From Inquilinus limosus DSM 16000 (GTDB lineage Bacteria; Pseudomonadota; Alphaproteobacteria; DSM-16000; Inquilinaceae): DNA of 64,000 bases. Numbering within the stretch: the stretch's first letter is position 1; every line of letters starts with the position of its first letter. Location of the stretch: contig NZ_KE383985.1 of NCBI RefSeq assembly GCF_000423185.1, positions 24,632 to 88,631 on the forward strand, written 5' to 3'. A program made the translations under genes and the position numbers. The notes below the pieces were generated by a model. The model was not told where the DNA came from. It was given only the letters and a program-made list of their open reading frames with translations, and ran no database searches. This document shows, piece after piece, positions 33,993 to 43,195 of the stretch.

Positions 33993-35132
33993 TCATTCGG
34001 CCGCCTGGGCCGCGGCCGCTTCGGCGGCGGCGCGCTCGGCCTCGATCTGCTTGGCCTTGTCCTCGACCAGCGCGACCAGGTGGTCGACGATGCCCTCGTC
34101 CTTCAGCCGGTGGTCGGGCAGGCCGTTGATGTAGACCTGATGCGTGCCCTTGCCGCCGCCGGTGAAGCCGATGTCGGTCATCGTCGCCTCGCCCGGGCCG
34201 TTGACGACGCAGCCGATCACCGAGACGGTCATCGGGGTGGTGATGTGCGCCAGCCGCTGCTCCAGCACCTCGACGGTCTTGATCACGTCGAACTGCTGCC
34301 GGGCGCACGACGGGCAGGAGACGATGTTGACGCCGCGGTGGCGCAGGCCGAGCGACTTCAGCAGGTCGAAGCCGACCTTGACCTCCTCCACCGGATCGGC
34401 CGAGAGCGACACGCGCACCGTGTCGCCGATGCCCGACCACAGCAGCATGCCGAGGCCGATCGAGGACTTCACCGTGCCGCTGCGCAGGCCGCCGGCCTCG
34501 GTCACGCCGATGTGCAGCGGGTAGTCGCAGGCCTCGGCCAGCGCCTGGTAGGCGGCGACGGCGAGGAACACGTCCGACGCCTTGCACGAGATCTTGAAGT
34601 CGAAGAAGTCGTGGTCCTCGAGGATCCGGATGTGGTTCAGCGCCGACTCGACCATCGCCTCCGGGCAGGGCTCGCCGTACTTCTCCAGCAGCTCGCGCTC
34701 GAGCGAGCCGGCATTGACCCCGATCCGCATCGAGCAGCCATGGTCCTTGGCCGCCTTCACCACCTCGGCCACCCGCTCCTTCGAGCCGATGTTGCCGGGG
34801 TTGATGCGCAGGCAGGCGGCGCCGTTCTGCGCCGCCTCGATGCCGCGCTTGTAGTGGAAATGGATGTCCGCGACGATCGGCACCGTCACTTCCGGCACGA
34901 TCTGCTTCAGCGCCGCGCTCGACTCCTCGTCCGGGCAGGAGACGCGGACGATGTCGGCGCCGGCGATCTCGAGCTGCCGGATCTGGTCGATCGTCGCCTG
35001 GATGTCCGTGGTCCGGGTGTTCGTCATCGACTGCACGGTGATCGGCGAATCGCCGCCGACCGGAACCTTGCCGACATGGATCAGGCGGGACTTCCGGCGT
35101 TGGATCTGGCGATAGGCGCGGACGGCGCTCAT
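33993..35132 (-). CDS. ispG: 4-hydroxy-3-methylbut-2-enyl diphosphate synthase
   Basis: A 379-residue Fe-S enzyme of the non-mevalonate isoprenoid pathway. The N-terminal TIM barrel ([18 protein letters not shown]) and the C-terminal 4Fe-4S domain with [10 protein letters not shown] and [10 protein letters not shown] are present. The tail is alanine/glutamate-rich. AAGGT precedes the ATG. Confidence 0.96.
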   Translation of the reverse strand: MSAVRAYRQIQRRKSRLIHVGKVPVGGDSPITVQSMTNTRTTDIQATIDQIRQLEIAGADIVRVSCPDEESSAALKQIVPEVTVPIVADIHFHYKRGIEAAQNGAACLRINPGNIGSKERVAEVVKAAKDHGCSMRIGVNAGSLERELLEKYGEPCPEAMVESALNHIRILEDHDFFDFKISCKASDVFLAVAAYQALAEACDYPLHIGVTEAGGLRSGTVKSSIGLGMLLWSGIGDTVRVSLSADPVEEVKVGFDLLKSLGLRHRGVNIVSCPSCARQQFDVIKTVEVLEQRLAHITTPMTVSVIGCVVNGPGEATMTDIGFTGGGKGTHQVYINGLPDHRLKDEGIVDHLVALVEDKAKQIEAERAAAEAAAAQAAE

Positions 35133-35238
35133 GACGGAACCTTAACTGCTGGGCGGGCGCTGCGCGACAACATGGCCCCTTTGCGCCGATCCTGCAATCC
35201 GGCAGCCGGCGTTGCGACCATATGCATGCGCAGCGCGT

Positions 35239-36438
35239 TCAATTGGTGGCGGTCGGCCTGTCCCGCAGCTTCTGGGGGTCGAGAGCGACGTTGCGCACGA
35301 CCTGGCCGGGGCCGCCGAGCGCGGCGACAGGCTGGCCGTCGATCTCGATCTGCAGGCCGCCGGCATTGCCGGTGGTGAGCCGCTGCCCCTCCTGCGCCGG
35401 AACGGTGTAGCTCTCGCCCGCCGCCATCACCCGAGACATCAGCACGCCGCCCTGCCGGTCACGGATCTGGACCCAGCTGTCGGCGCTGGCCTTCAGCACG
35501 ATCCGGCCCTCGCCCGCCAGCGGCACCTGCGGCGCCGGCGGCTCGTTCGCCAGGGCGGCGCCGAGCGGACGGTCGGCCAGCGCCAGGGTGGCCGGCAGCG
35601 GCGGCTGGGCCGCGGGCTGCGGCGCAGCCGCGACCGGCGGCAGCGCCACCTGCGGTGCGGCGGCGGGGGTGGGCGCCGTGGCCGGAGCCGGCGCGGTCTG
35701 GGCCATTACCGACGGGGCGGGCGTCGCGGGCTGCGGCAGCGCCGGGGTGCCGGCCGGGGCGGTCGGGCCGGGGACGATCGGGCCTGCGGTCATGCGCTCG
35801 CCGGGGCCGGGTTCGGCCGGCGACGCGGCCGGCTGCAGGCTGGGGCCGCTGTTCGGCGCCGCCGGCTGCACCACCGGGCCCGGAGCCGACTCCGGCTGGG
35901 TGTTGCCGTCGAGCAGCGCCGCGAAGCGCGCGGGCAGGGCCGCGATCTCCGCCGCCACGTCGCGATTGGCCGAGGACAGATAGTACCAGCCGGCATAGGC
36001 CAGCCCGCCGATCAGCACCGCGATCATCAGGATCGCGCCGCCCGGAACGCGGCTGCCCTCGGGCACCGGCGCCGGAAACACCAGATCGGGCTTCTTCTCG
36101 ACCGCGGTGGATTCGCGCTTGAAGCGGGCGACCATCTGGTCGCCGTCGAAGCCGAGGAACTCGGCATAGGTGCGGACGAAGCCGATGGCGTAGACCGGAC
36201 CGGGCAGATCCTGGTGGCGGCCGTCCTCGATCGCCTGCAGGAGTCCGTGGCGGATGCGCAGCGCCGCGGCCACGTCGTAGAGGCTGTAGCCGGCGATCTC
36301 GCGCGCCTGGGCGAGAATGCGGCCGACCGGGGCGCTCATATCGATCACGTGGTCCACCGCCCCGGCGTCGAGAGAATTGTCAGGGGAGTCCGCGGCCTCA
36401 TGCACCACGGCGAGGTGTTTGCGATTGCTCTGGGCCAT
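35239..36438 (-). CDS. RodZ-like helix-turn-helix membrane protein (DUF4115)
   Basis: A 399-residue bitopic protein. A cytoplasmic HTH (about 33-100; VGRILAQAREIAGYSLYDVAAALRIRHGLLQAIE) precedes one membrane helix near 160-185 (ILMIAVLIGGLAYAGWYYLS). A long Pro/Ala-rich periplasmic linker (~200-310) leads to a DUF4115 beta domain (GRIVLKASADSWVQIRD). RodZ links the MreB cytoskeleton to the cell wall; in alphaproteobacteria this protein usually sits next to ispG as here, and its role is less clear. Confidence 0.87.
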   Translation of the reverse strand: MAQSNRKHLAVVHEAADSPDNSLDAGAVDHVIDMSAPVGRILAQAREIAGYSLYDVAAALRIRHGLLQAIEDGRHQDLPGPVYAIGFVRTYAEFLGFDGDQMVARFKRESTAVEKKPDLVFPAPVPEGSRVPGGAILMIAVLIGGLAYAGWYYLSSANRDVAAEIAALPARFAALLDGNTQPESAPGPVVQPAAPNSGPSLQPAASPAEPGPGERMTAGPIVPGPTAPAGTPALPQPATPAPSVMAQTAPAPATAPTPAAAPQVALPPVAAAPQPAAQPPLPATLALADRPLGAALANEPPAPQVPLAGEGRIVLKASADSWVQIRDRQGGVLMSRVMAAGESYTVPAQEGQRLTTGNAGGLQIEIDGQPVAALGGPGQVVRNVALDPQKLRDRPTATN

Positions 36439-36570
36439 GTCGTTCCAGCCGCTTTGTGCTGACCGAAGTGTTACAGATGAAAGCCGGCACGTCGCCCTGT
36501 CATGATGTCGAGGCCCACTCCCCCACGACCGAGACGACTGTCTTTATTTAGACGATTCCGGACGCACAGC

Positions 36571-36590
36571 AAAACGAATCCGAGATTCGT
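36571..36590 (-). terminator. Terminator of ptsP
   Basis: On the minus strand ACGAATC-TCG-GATTCGT is followed by TTTT-G: a 7-bp stem and a short T run, directly after the ptsP stop. It separates ptsP from the RodZ-like gene, so the latter needs its own promoter in the AT-rich bases that follow (TAAATAAAG around 36543-36550). Confidence 0.65.
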
Positions 36591-36594
36591 CACA

Positions 36595-38877
36595 CTATAT
36601 TGCAACGTCATGATCACGGGCATAGGCACGAATTGCGGAGCGAAGCGAACCGCGAGCGCTGGTCCGGGTCTGGGACAACCAGCGCGAGAAGTGTCCGAGA
36701 TCGAGGCTTCGGATCATAGTCCTGACCGCGCCGATCGCCGTGGCCGGCATCGACAGGGTGCGAAATCCTAGGCCCAGGAGCGTCATCGCCTCGATCGGCC
36801 GCGACGCCATCTCGCCGCACAGGCTGATCCGCCGGCCGGCGGCGTCGCAGCGCGCCACCGCCTCGGCCAGGGCCGAGATCAGCCCGGGCGACAGCGTGTC
36901 GAAGCGCTGCGCCACCCGGGTGTTGGTGCGGTCGGCGGCATAGAGGTACTGCATCAGGTCGTTCGAGCCGACGGCGACGAAATCGGCCGTGCGCAGCACC
37001 TGGTCGAGCTGCCACAGCAGCGACGGCACCTCCAGCATCACCCCGACGCTGATGTCGTCCGAGACCGGCACGCCCTGGGTCGCGGCCCGCGCCACCTCGC
37101 GGTCGAACAGCGCCCGGGCGGCGTCCAGCTCGGAGACCTCGGCCACCATCGGGAACATCACCCCGAAGGGACGCCCGGCGGCACCCTGGATCAGGGCCCT
37201 GATCTGCTGCCGCAACATCGCCGGCCGGTCCAGGCCGATGCGGATGGCGCGCCAGCCCAGCGCCGGGTTGTCCTCGTCGATCTCGGCGAAATAGGGCAGC
37301 CGCTTGTCGCCGCCGACATCGAGGGTGCGGAACACCACCGGCCGCCCCTCCGCCAGGTCGATCACCCGGGCGTAGAGATCGGTCTGGGTGGCGACGCTGG
37401 GATATTCCGACCGCACCATGAACGGGATCTCGGTGCGGTAGAGGCCGATGCCGTCGGCGCCGACCGCGTCGAGATGCGGCATGTCGGAGAGCAGGCCGGC
37501 GTTCAGCATCAGCGACACGGCGACGCCGTCGCGCGTCACCGCCGGCAGCCGCGCCTCCTCGGCGTAGAGCCTGCGCTGCCCGGCCTGGACCTGGATCGCC
37601 TTGCCGATGGTCTCGATCACGTCCTCGGACGGGCGGACGAAGACGTTGCCGTGGTCGCCGTCGACCACGATCGGGTCGAGCGGCTCGATCAGCCGCATCG
37701 CCTCGACGCAGCGGCCGATCACCGGGATGTCGAGGGCGCGGGCGATGATCGCGACATGGCTGGTCGCCGAGCCCTCCTCCAGCACCAGGCCGCGCAGCTT
37801 GCGCCGGTCGTAGTCGAGCAGCTCGGCCGGGCCGATGGCGCGGGCGACCAGGATCGTGTCGTCGGGCAGGGTGCCGAGCGCCGCGGCCGAGGTGCGGCCC
37901 GCCAGATGCAGCAGCAGGCGGTTGGCGAGGTCGTCGAAATCGGCCAGGCGCTCGCGCAGATAGGGGTCGGTGACCCGCGCCATCCGCGCCGCCATGTCGT
38001 TCTGCACGCGCTGCACCGCCGCCTCGGCCGACAGGCCGGTGTCGATCGCCTCGTGGATCCGGCCGAGCCAGCCGCGGTCCTCGGCGAACATGCGGTAGGT
38101 CTCGAGGATGTCGCCGCCCTCGCCGATGCCGCCGGCGCGGTGGTCGGCCACGAGGTCGTCGAGCGAGCGGTGCATGTGCTCGACCGCCTGGCGCAGCCGC
38201 TCCAGCTCCACCGCCGGGTCGTCGGCGACCATCTGGCGGACCGTGATCTGGGTCCGGTGCAGCACCGCCAGCCCCTGGGCCAGGCCGCCGTTGAGGGCGA
38301 TGCCGTGCAGCCGGGCCGGCAGCGACACCGCGGTCGGGCTCGCCACCTCGTCCGGCCGCGCGATCTCGCCGCCGACGATCAGCTCGGCCACCACCATGGC
38401 GATGGTCTCGAGCGTCTCGACCTCGTCCTCCGAGTAGTTGCGCCGCATCTGGTTCTGGATCACCAGCACGCCGCGCACCTTGCCGCCGCGCAGGATCGGC
38501 ACGCCCATCAGCGATTCGTACGGGTCCTCGCCCGTCTCCGGCCGATAGGCGAACTTCGGATGGGCGGGGGCGTTGGCGATGGCCAGCGGCCGCGCCGTCG
38601 CCGCGATCTCGCCCACCAGGCCCTCGCCGACCCGGAGGCGGGTGCGGTGCACCGCGTCGGGGTTGAGGCCGATGGTGGCGAACAGCTCCAGCACGTCGCC
38701 CGGCCGGGCGACGTAGCAGGAGCAGACCTCGGCCACCATCTCGGCGGCGATCAGGGTGACGATCTTGTCGAGGCGCGACTGCGCCGTGCCCGAGCCCGCC
38801 ATGACGTCGCGCAGGCGGGCGAGGAGGCGACGCGACGGCCCGATGCCCGGGGCGGGCCCGCCCGCCGGCCGGGTCAT
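36595..38877 (-). CDS. ptsP: PEP-protein phosphotransferase, nitrogen-type enzyme I (PtsP)
   Basis: A 760-residue PTSNtr enzyme I. An N-terminal GAF domain (~25-165) senses ligands such as glutamine in relatives. The linker EGSATSHVAIIARALDIPVIG carries the phosphorylated His. The C-terminal PEP-binding barrel has FRTLDVGGDKRLPYF, MLEVPSLLWQLDQVL and NDLMQYLYAADR. It phosphorylates NPr (not in this window) and affects nitrogen, potassium and carbon-storage control. It lies 13 bases after lysC. Confidence 0.95.
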   Translation of the reverse strand: MTRPAGGPAPGIGPSRRLLARLRDVMAGSGTAQSRLDKIVTLIAAEMVAEVCSCYVARPGDVLELFATIGLNPDAVHRTRLRVGEGLVGEIAATARPLAIANAPAHPKFAYRPETGEDPYESLMGVPILRGGKVRGVLVIQNQMRRNYSEDEVETLETIAMVVAELIVGGEIARPDEVASPTAVSLPARLHGIALNGGLAQGLAVLHRTQITVRQMVADDPAVELERLRQAVEHMHRSLDDLVADHRAGGIGEGGDILETYRMFAEDRGWLGRIHEAIDTGLSAEAAVQRVQNDMAARMARVTDPYLRERLADFDDLANRLLLHLAGRTSAAALGTLPDDTILVARAIGPAELLDYDRRKLRGLVLEEGSATSHVAIIARALDIPVIGRCVEAMRLIEPLDPIVVDGDHGNVFVRPSEDVIETIGKAIQVQAGQRRLYAEEARLPAVTRDGVAVSLMLNAGLLSDMPHLDAVGADGIGLYRTEIPFMVRSEYPSVATQTDLYARVIDLAEGRPVVFRTLDVGGDKRLPYFAEIDEDNPALGWRAIRIGLDRPAMLRQQIRALIQGAAGRPFGVMFPMVAEVSELDAARALFDREVARAATQGVPVSDDISVGVMLEVPSLLWQLDQVLRTADFVAVGSNDLMQYLYAADRTNTRVAQRFDTLSPGLISALAEAVARCDAAGRRISLCGEMASRPIEAMTLLGLGFRTLSMPATAIGAVRTMIRSLDLGHFSRWLSQTRTSARGSLRSAIRAYARDHDVAI

Positions 38878-38890
38878 CAGGCCTTCTCCA

Positions 38891-40111
38891 TCAGGCCTTG
38901 TCCAGGCCGTAGGCGGTGTGCAGCGCCCGGACCGCCAGCTCGGTGTACTGCTCGGCCACCAGCACGCTGATCTTGATCTCGGAGGTCGAGATCACCTGGA
39001 TGTTGATGCCGTTCTCGGCCAGCGCCTTGAACATGCGCTGGGCGACGCCGGCATGGCTGCGCATGCCGACGCCGATCACCGAGATCTTGACCACGTTCTC
39101 ATCCGGGATCAGGTGGCTGTAGCCGAGCCCGTCCTTGTGCTGGGACAGCACCTTGACCGCACGCTCCAGATCCGCCTTGCCGACGGTGAAGGTGAGGTCC
39201 GTCGCCTGACCGTCCTCGGAGATGTTCTGGACGATCATGTCGACGTTGATGTTGGCGTCGGTCAGCGGCCCGAAGATCGCCGCCGCCACGCCCGGCCGGT
39301 CCGGCACGCGGACCACGGTGATCTTGGCCTCGTCCCGGCTGTACGCGATCCCGCTGACGACCTCTTTCTCCACGATCTCGTCCTCGTCCACCACCAGGGT
39401 CCCTGGCACATCCTCGAAGCTGGAGAGCACCTGCACCCGGACCCGATGGTTCATCGCCATCTCGACCGAGCGGGTCTGCAGCACCTTGGCGCCGAGCGAC
39501 GCCATCTCCAGCATCTCTTCGTAAGTGATCTTATCGAGCTTGCGCGCCTTGCGCACGATCCGCGGATCGCAGGTGTAGACGCCGTCGACATCGGTGTAGA
39601 TGTCGCAGCGATCCGCCTTCAGCGCCGCCGCCAGCGCCACCGCCGAGGTGTCGGAACCGCCGCGGCCGAGGGTGGTGATGCGGCCAGAGGTGGCGACGCC
39701 CTGGAAGCCAGCCATCACCGGCACCTCGCCGCGCGCCAGCGATTCCTCGAGCAGCTGCGCGTCGATGTCGAGGATCCGGGCCTTGGCATGCGACCCGTCG
39801 GTGTGCACCGCGACCTGCCAGCCCTGGAACGATCGCGCCGGCAGCCCGATCTCCTGCAGCGCCAGCGCCAGCAGACCGGAGGTGACCTGCTCGCCCGAGG
39901 CGACCACGGCATCGTATTCGCGCGGATCGTGCAGCGGCGAGATGTCGTTGCAGTACTTCACCAGCTGATTGGTGACGCCGGACATGGCCGAGACCACGAC
40001 GGCGACCTGGTTGCCGCGCGCGACCTCCGCCTGCACCCGGCGGGCGACGTTCTTGATCCGCTCGACATCGGCGACCGACGTGCCGCCAAACTTCTGAACA
40101 ATGCGCGCCAT
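38891..40111 (-). CDS. lysC: Aspartate kinase
   Basis: A 406-residue enzyme, first step of lysine, threonine and methionine synthesis. The kinase domain begins VQKFGGTSVADVERIKNVA; GRGGSDTSAVALAAAL is the ATP/aspartate region. Two ACT domains at the C-terminus (about 265-330 and 345-400; MIVQNISEDGQATDLTF, VIGVGMRSHAGVAQ) give feedback inhibition by lysine/threonine. It is divergent from ubiG across a region of tandem hairpins. Confidence 0.96.
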   Translation of the reverse strand: MARIVQKFGGTSVADVERIKNVARRVQAEVARGNQVAVVVSAMSGVTNQLVKYCNDISPLHDPREYDAVVASGEQVTSGLLALALQEIGLPARSFQGWQVAVHTDGSHAKARILDIDAQLLEESLARGEVPVMAGFQGVATSGRITTLGRGGSDTSAVALAAALKADRCDIYTDVDGVYTCDPRIVRKARKLDKITYEEMLEMASLGAKVLQTRSVEMAMNHRVRVQVLSSFEDVPGTLVVDEDEIVEKEVVSGIAYSRDEAKITVVRVPDRPGVAAAIFGPLTDANINVDMIVQNISEDGQATDLTFTVGKADLERAVKVLSQHKDGLGYSHLIPDENVVKISVIGVGMRSHAGVAQRMFKALAENGINIQVISTSEIKISVLVAEQYTELAVRALHTAYGLDKA

Positions 40112-40189
40112 CGGCCGCCGCGGGTTGAAGTGACAGGGGCGCCGCGGGCCGGAATGCCGGCATTGCGGCCGCGAGGCCCGCTACCCATA

Positions 40190-40245
40190 CTGCGTCGCCG
40201 AGACCGACGCAACGGCCCCTGTGTTGCGTCGCGCTCGCGACGCAA
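40190..40245. promoter_or_regulatory. Tandem inverted repeats between lysC and ubiG
   Basis: Two GCGTCG-type hairpins follow each other: TGCGTCG...CGACGCA at 40191-40212 and a perfect 10-bp stem TTGCGTCGCG / CGCGACGCAA with a CT loop at 40224-40245, followed by GGTTTT. They fill most of the 172-base divergent control region. They could be operators or a 5'-leader structure of ubiG mRNA. Confidence 0.5.
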
Positions 40246-40283
40246 GGTTTTGGCGCAACTGTAAACACGAGGACTCTTCTTTC

Positions 40284-41030
40284 ATGGCGCAAAGCCCGGC
40301 GGCGACGATCGATTCCGCCGAGATCGCCCGCTTCGAGGCGATGGCGGCGGACTGGTGGGATCCGGACGGCAAGTTCCGCCCGCTGCACCGGATGAATCCG
40401 CTGCGCATCGGCTATGTCCGCGACCGGATCTGCACCCGGCTGGGCCGCGACCCGCTGGCGCCGAAGCCGTTGTCCGGCCTGTCCGTCCTCGACATCGGCT
40501 GCGGCGGCGGCCTGCTGTCGGAGCCAATGGCCCGGCTGGGCGCCACGGTCACCGGGGTCGATGCCGGCGCCGAGGCGATCGGCGTCGCCCGCGCCCATGC
40601 CGCGGAGTCCGGCCTGGACATCGACTATCGCTGCACCAGCGCCGAGACGCTCGCCGCCGAAGGCGCCCGCTTCGACGCCGTGCTGGCGCTCGAGATCGTC
40701 GAGCACGTCGCCGATGTCGAGGCCTTCTGCGGCGCGCTGGCCACGCTGCTGCGGCCGGGCGGCACGCTGGTGATGTCGACCCTGAACCGCACCCGGCGAA
40801 GCTGGGCCGTCGCCATCCTCGGCGCCGAGCATGTGCTGCGGGTCATCCCGCGCGGCACCCATGAGTGGCGGAAGTTCCTGAAGCCGCACGAGCTGGCGGC
40901 GGCGCTGCGCCGGGCCGGGCTGGCCGTGGAGGACATCGCCGGCATGGTGCCGGACCCGCGCGGCGGATGGCGGCTGGCGCCGCACCGGCTGGGGGTGAAC
41001 TACATCCTGGCGGCGGCCAGGCCGGGATGA
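40284..41030 (+). CDS. ubiG: Ubiquinone biosynthesis O-methyltransferase
   Basis: A 248-residue SAM methyltransferase performing both O-methylations of ubiquinone synthesis. Conserved regions are FEAMAADWWDPDGKFRPLH, VLDIGCGGGLLSEPMARLGA and HEWRKFLKP. It is usually neighbour to lysC in this class. ATG 40284 chosen at the conserved N-terminus. It overlaps the next gene by four bases. Confidence 0.96.
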   Translation: MAQSPAATIDSAEIARFEAMAADWWDPDGKFRPLHRMNPLRIGYVRDRICTRLGRDPLAPKPLSGLSVLDIGCGGGLLSEPMARLGATVTGVDAGAEAIGVARAHAAESGLDIDYRCTSAETLAAEGARFDAVLALEIVEHVADVEAFCGALATLLRPGGTLVMSTLNRTRRSWAVAILGAEHVLRVIPRGTHEWRKFLKPHELAAALRRAGLAVEDIAGMVPDPRGGWRLAPHRLGVNYILAAARPG

Positions 41031-41926
41031 TCGTCGTCACGGGCAGCGCCGGCTATCTCGGCTCCCGCATCGTCACCTCCCTGCTCTGCGCTGGCCCGGT
41101 GGCCGGGGTCGACCGGGCCGAGGCGCCGACCGTGACCCATCGCGCCGACATCCTCGACGGCGTCACGCTGCGCCGGGCCTTCCGCGGGGCCCGCGTGGTG
41201 ATCCACACCGCCGGGCTGAATGGCGGGCCGACCGGCGGCCCGGGCGCGCCGGCGCCGGCCGAGGAGATGCGGCGGATCAATGTCGGCGGCACAGAGGCGG
41301 TGATCGCGGCGGCGCGCGATGCCGGGGTGCGGCGGCTGGTGCTGACCAGCACCACCGCCCTCTATGGCGGCGCGATCCGCCCGGCCGCGGCCGCGGTCTG
41401 GGTGACCGAGGAGCTGCCGGCGGCACCGGAGACGCCGTATGAGGAGAGCAAGCGCGACGCCGAGGCGCTGGTGCTCGCGGCCGCGGGGACATTCCCGGAA
41501 GGCTGCCTGATCCTGCGCTGCGGCCGCTTCTTCCCGGCGCCGCCGAACGAGACGGTCAACGACCGGCTGTACCGCGGCGTCGACCCGCGCGACGTGGCGG
41601 CGGCGCATATCGCGGCGGCGGAGCGGCCGGGCGGCGGCGCCCATGTGCTGAACATCGCCGCCGCCAGCCCCTTCACGCCCGGGGATTGCGCGGCGTTGCG
41701 CCGGGACCCGCTGCCGGCGCTGCGCCGCCGTCACCCCTTCGTCGAGGGCGCCTATCGGCAGCTCGGCTGGAGGCTGCCGACCACGATCGACCGCGTCATT
41801 TCGATCGAAAGGGCCCGCGGGGTCATCGGCTACACGCCGCAGCACAATTTCCGCGAAGCGCTGGCCGAGCAGCTCTGGCTCGACGCCTGGCCGCGCCGGT
41901 CCGACGCCGGGCCGGTCCGGGGCTGA
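41027..41926 (+). CDS. NAD-dependent epimerase/dehydratase (extended SDR)
   Basis: A 299-residue Rossmann-fold sugar-nucleotide-type enzyme. The NAD loop is VVTGSAGYLGSRI; the catalytic Tyr/Lys lie in YEESK and the Ser/Thr in VLTSTTALYGG. The middle (ILRCGRFFPAPPNETVNDRLYRG) is short compared with GalE. Its start overlaps ubiG's stop, linking it to a housekeeping gene although it begins a polysaccharide-type region. Substrate unknown. Confidence 0.85.
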   Translation: MIVVTGSAGYLGSRIVTSLLCAGPVAGVDRAEAPTVTHRADILDGVTLRRAFRGARVVIHTAGLNGGPTGGPGAPAPAEEMRRINVGGTEAVIAAARDAGVRRLVLTSTTALYGGAIRPAAAAVWVTEELPAAPETPYEESKRDAEALVLAAAGTFPEGCLILRCGRFFPAPPNETVNDRLYRGVDPRDVAAAHIAAAERPGGGAHVLNIAAASPFTPGDCAALRRDPLPALRRRHPFVEGAYRQLGWRLPTTIDRVISIERARGVIGYTPQHNFREALAEQLWLDAWPRRSDAGPVRG

Positions 41927-42052
41927 GGCCGAACCTGCAGCATTTCCTTGGAATTTGCTCTTGCGGTAGGTCCGACCCGTGTTATCTAATTCTCGCGACT
42001 GATACAACAACATTAGCGCATTCTATTTTATGCGCGCCTGCTGGTGGCCGGG

Positions 42053-43195
42053 ATGAATATCGGAATTTTTACCGAGTTGTATCCTCCGAGCATTGGAGGA
42101 CAGGAAATTCGCTTTGCCGAACTCGCACAAGTCTTTCGAGAGCGCGGCCACAATGTCTCAGTATATTGTATAGCGCACAAAAGAGATTTGCTGAATCGCG
42201 AGACCCTGAACGGTATTGAGGTGCATCGGTTTCCGGTGGACGAGCACTACCAGAGGCCGCAGTCGCGCCTAGTACCTCGGAATCCGGTTACCATATTAAA
42301 GTATGCAACCTGGGTGCGAGGCGTTCTGAAATCGCGCAGCTTCGACCTCAGCCTGTTCAACCAATGGCCCCTGGCCCATATCGCCTTCGCGCCGCGCAGC
42401 GCCCGGCAGCGCGCGATCCTCGATTGGTGCGAGGTGCGCGACGCCGGCTTCTACCGCCTGATGCAATGGATGCTGCCCCGCCTGAGCGGGCAGAACATGG
42501 GCGTGGGCCCGGCGGTCTGCGCTCGGATCGGCGCCGCGTCCGGGCGGCCGGTCTTCTATCTGCCGAGCGGCATCCGCCGCGCTGCCTATCGCAGCCTGCC
42601 GGCCTCCGAACGCCGCGGCATCCTCTATCTCGGCCGCATCACCGCCCATAAGAACCTGACCTTCCTGATCGACGCCTTCGCCCGGCTGAAGGCGGCCGGC
42701 CACAACCGGCAAGGGCCGCTCGGCGATGACGAGCTGGTGATCGCCGGGGACGGCCCGGAGCTGCCGGCGCTGCGCGCCCATGCCGCCGGCTCGCCGGCTG
42801 CGGGCCAGATCCGGATCCTGGGCCCGGTCAGCGAGCAGCAGAAGATCGAGCTGCTCGGTACCGCCAGGCTCCTGGCGATCACGAGCCGGCGCGAGGGCTT
42901 TCCCCGTATTGTCGCCGAAGCCATGGCGAGCGGTCTGCCGACCGTGACCGCGCGCTTTCTCGAGAACGGCACCGCCGACGTCGTCGAGCATTACGGCTGC
43001 GGCGTCGTCACCGCGCCGGAGGTCGACGCCTTCGCCGACGGCCTGATCGCCGTCACCGACGGCTGGGATGATCTGTCCCGGCGCGGCCTGGCCCGCGCCG
43101 ATGAACTGGATTGGCAGGCGCTCGCGGAGCAGATCGAGAGCCGGGCCGTGGCTGGAATTTCAAGAATGAAGGTCCAGGATTCATGCGCATTCTGA
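42053..43195 (+). CDS. GT4-family glycosyltransferase with AT-rich 5' part
   Basis: A 380-residue GT-B glycosyltransferase for a surface polysaccharide. The acceptor domain starts NIGIFTELYPPSIGGQEIRF; the nucleotide-sugar domain has ILYLGRITAHKNLTFLIDAF, LVIAGDGPEL and the E-x7-E block SRREGFPRIVAEAMASGLPTV. The first ~300 bases use AT-rich codons (attttt, tatattgtata) quite unlike the strongly GC-ending codons after about 42360, suggesting a mosaic gene or transfer. ATG 42053 follows GGTGGCCGGG. Confidence 0.88.
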   Translation: MNIGIFTELYPPSIGGQEIRFAELAQVFRERGHNVSVYCIAHKRDLLNRETLNGIEVHRFPVDEHYQRPQSRLVPRNPVTILKYATWVRGVLKSRSFDLSLFNQWPLAHIAFAPRSARQRAILDWCEVRDAGFYRLMQWMLPRLSGQNMGVGPAVCARIGAASGRPVFYLPSGIRRAAYRSLPASERRGILYLGRITAHKNLTFLIDAFARLKAAGHNRQGPLGDDELVIAGDGPELPALRAHAAGSPAAGQIRILGPVSEQQKIELLGTARLLAITSRREGFPRIVAEAMASGLPTVTARFLENGTADVVEHYGCGVVTAPEVDAFADGLIAVTDGWDDLSRRGLARADELDWQALAEQIESRAVAGISRMKVQDSCAF

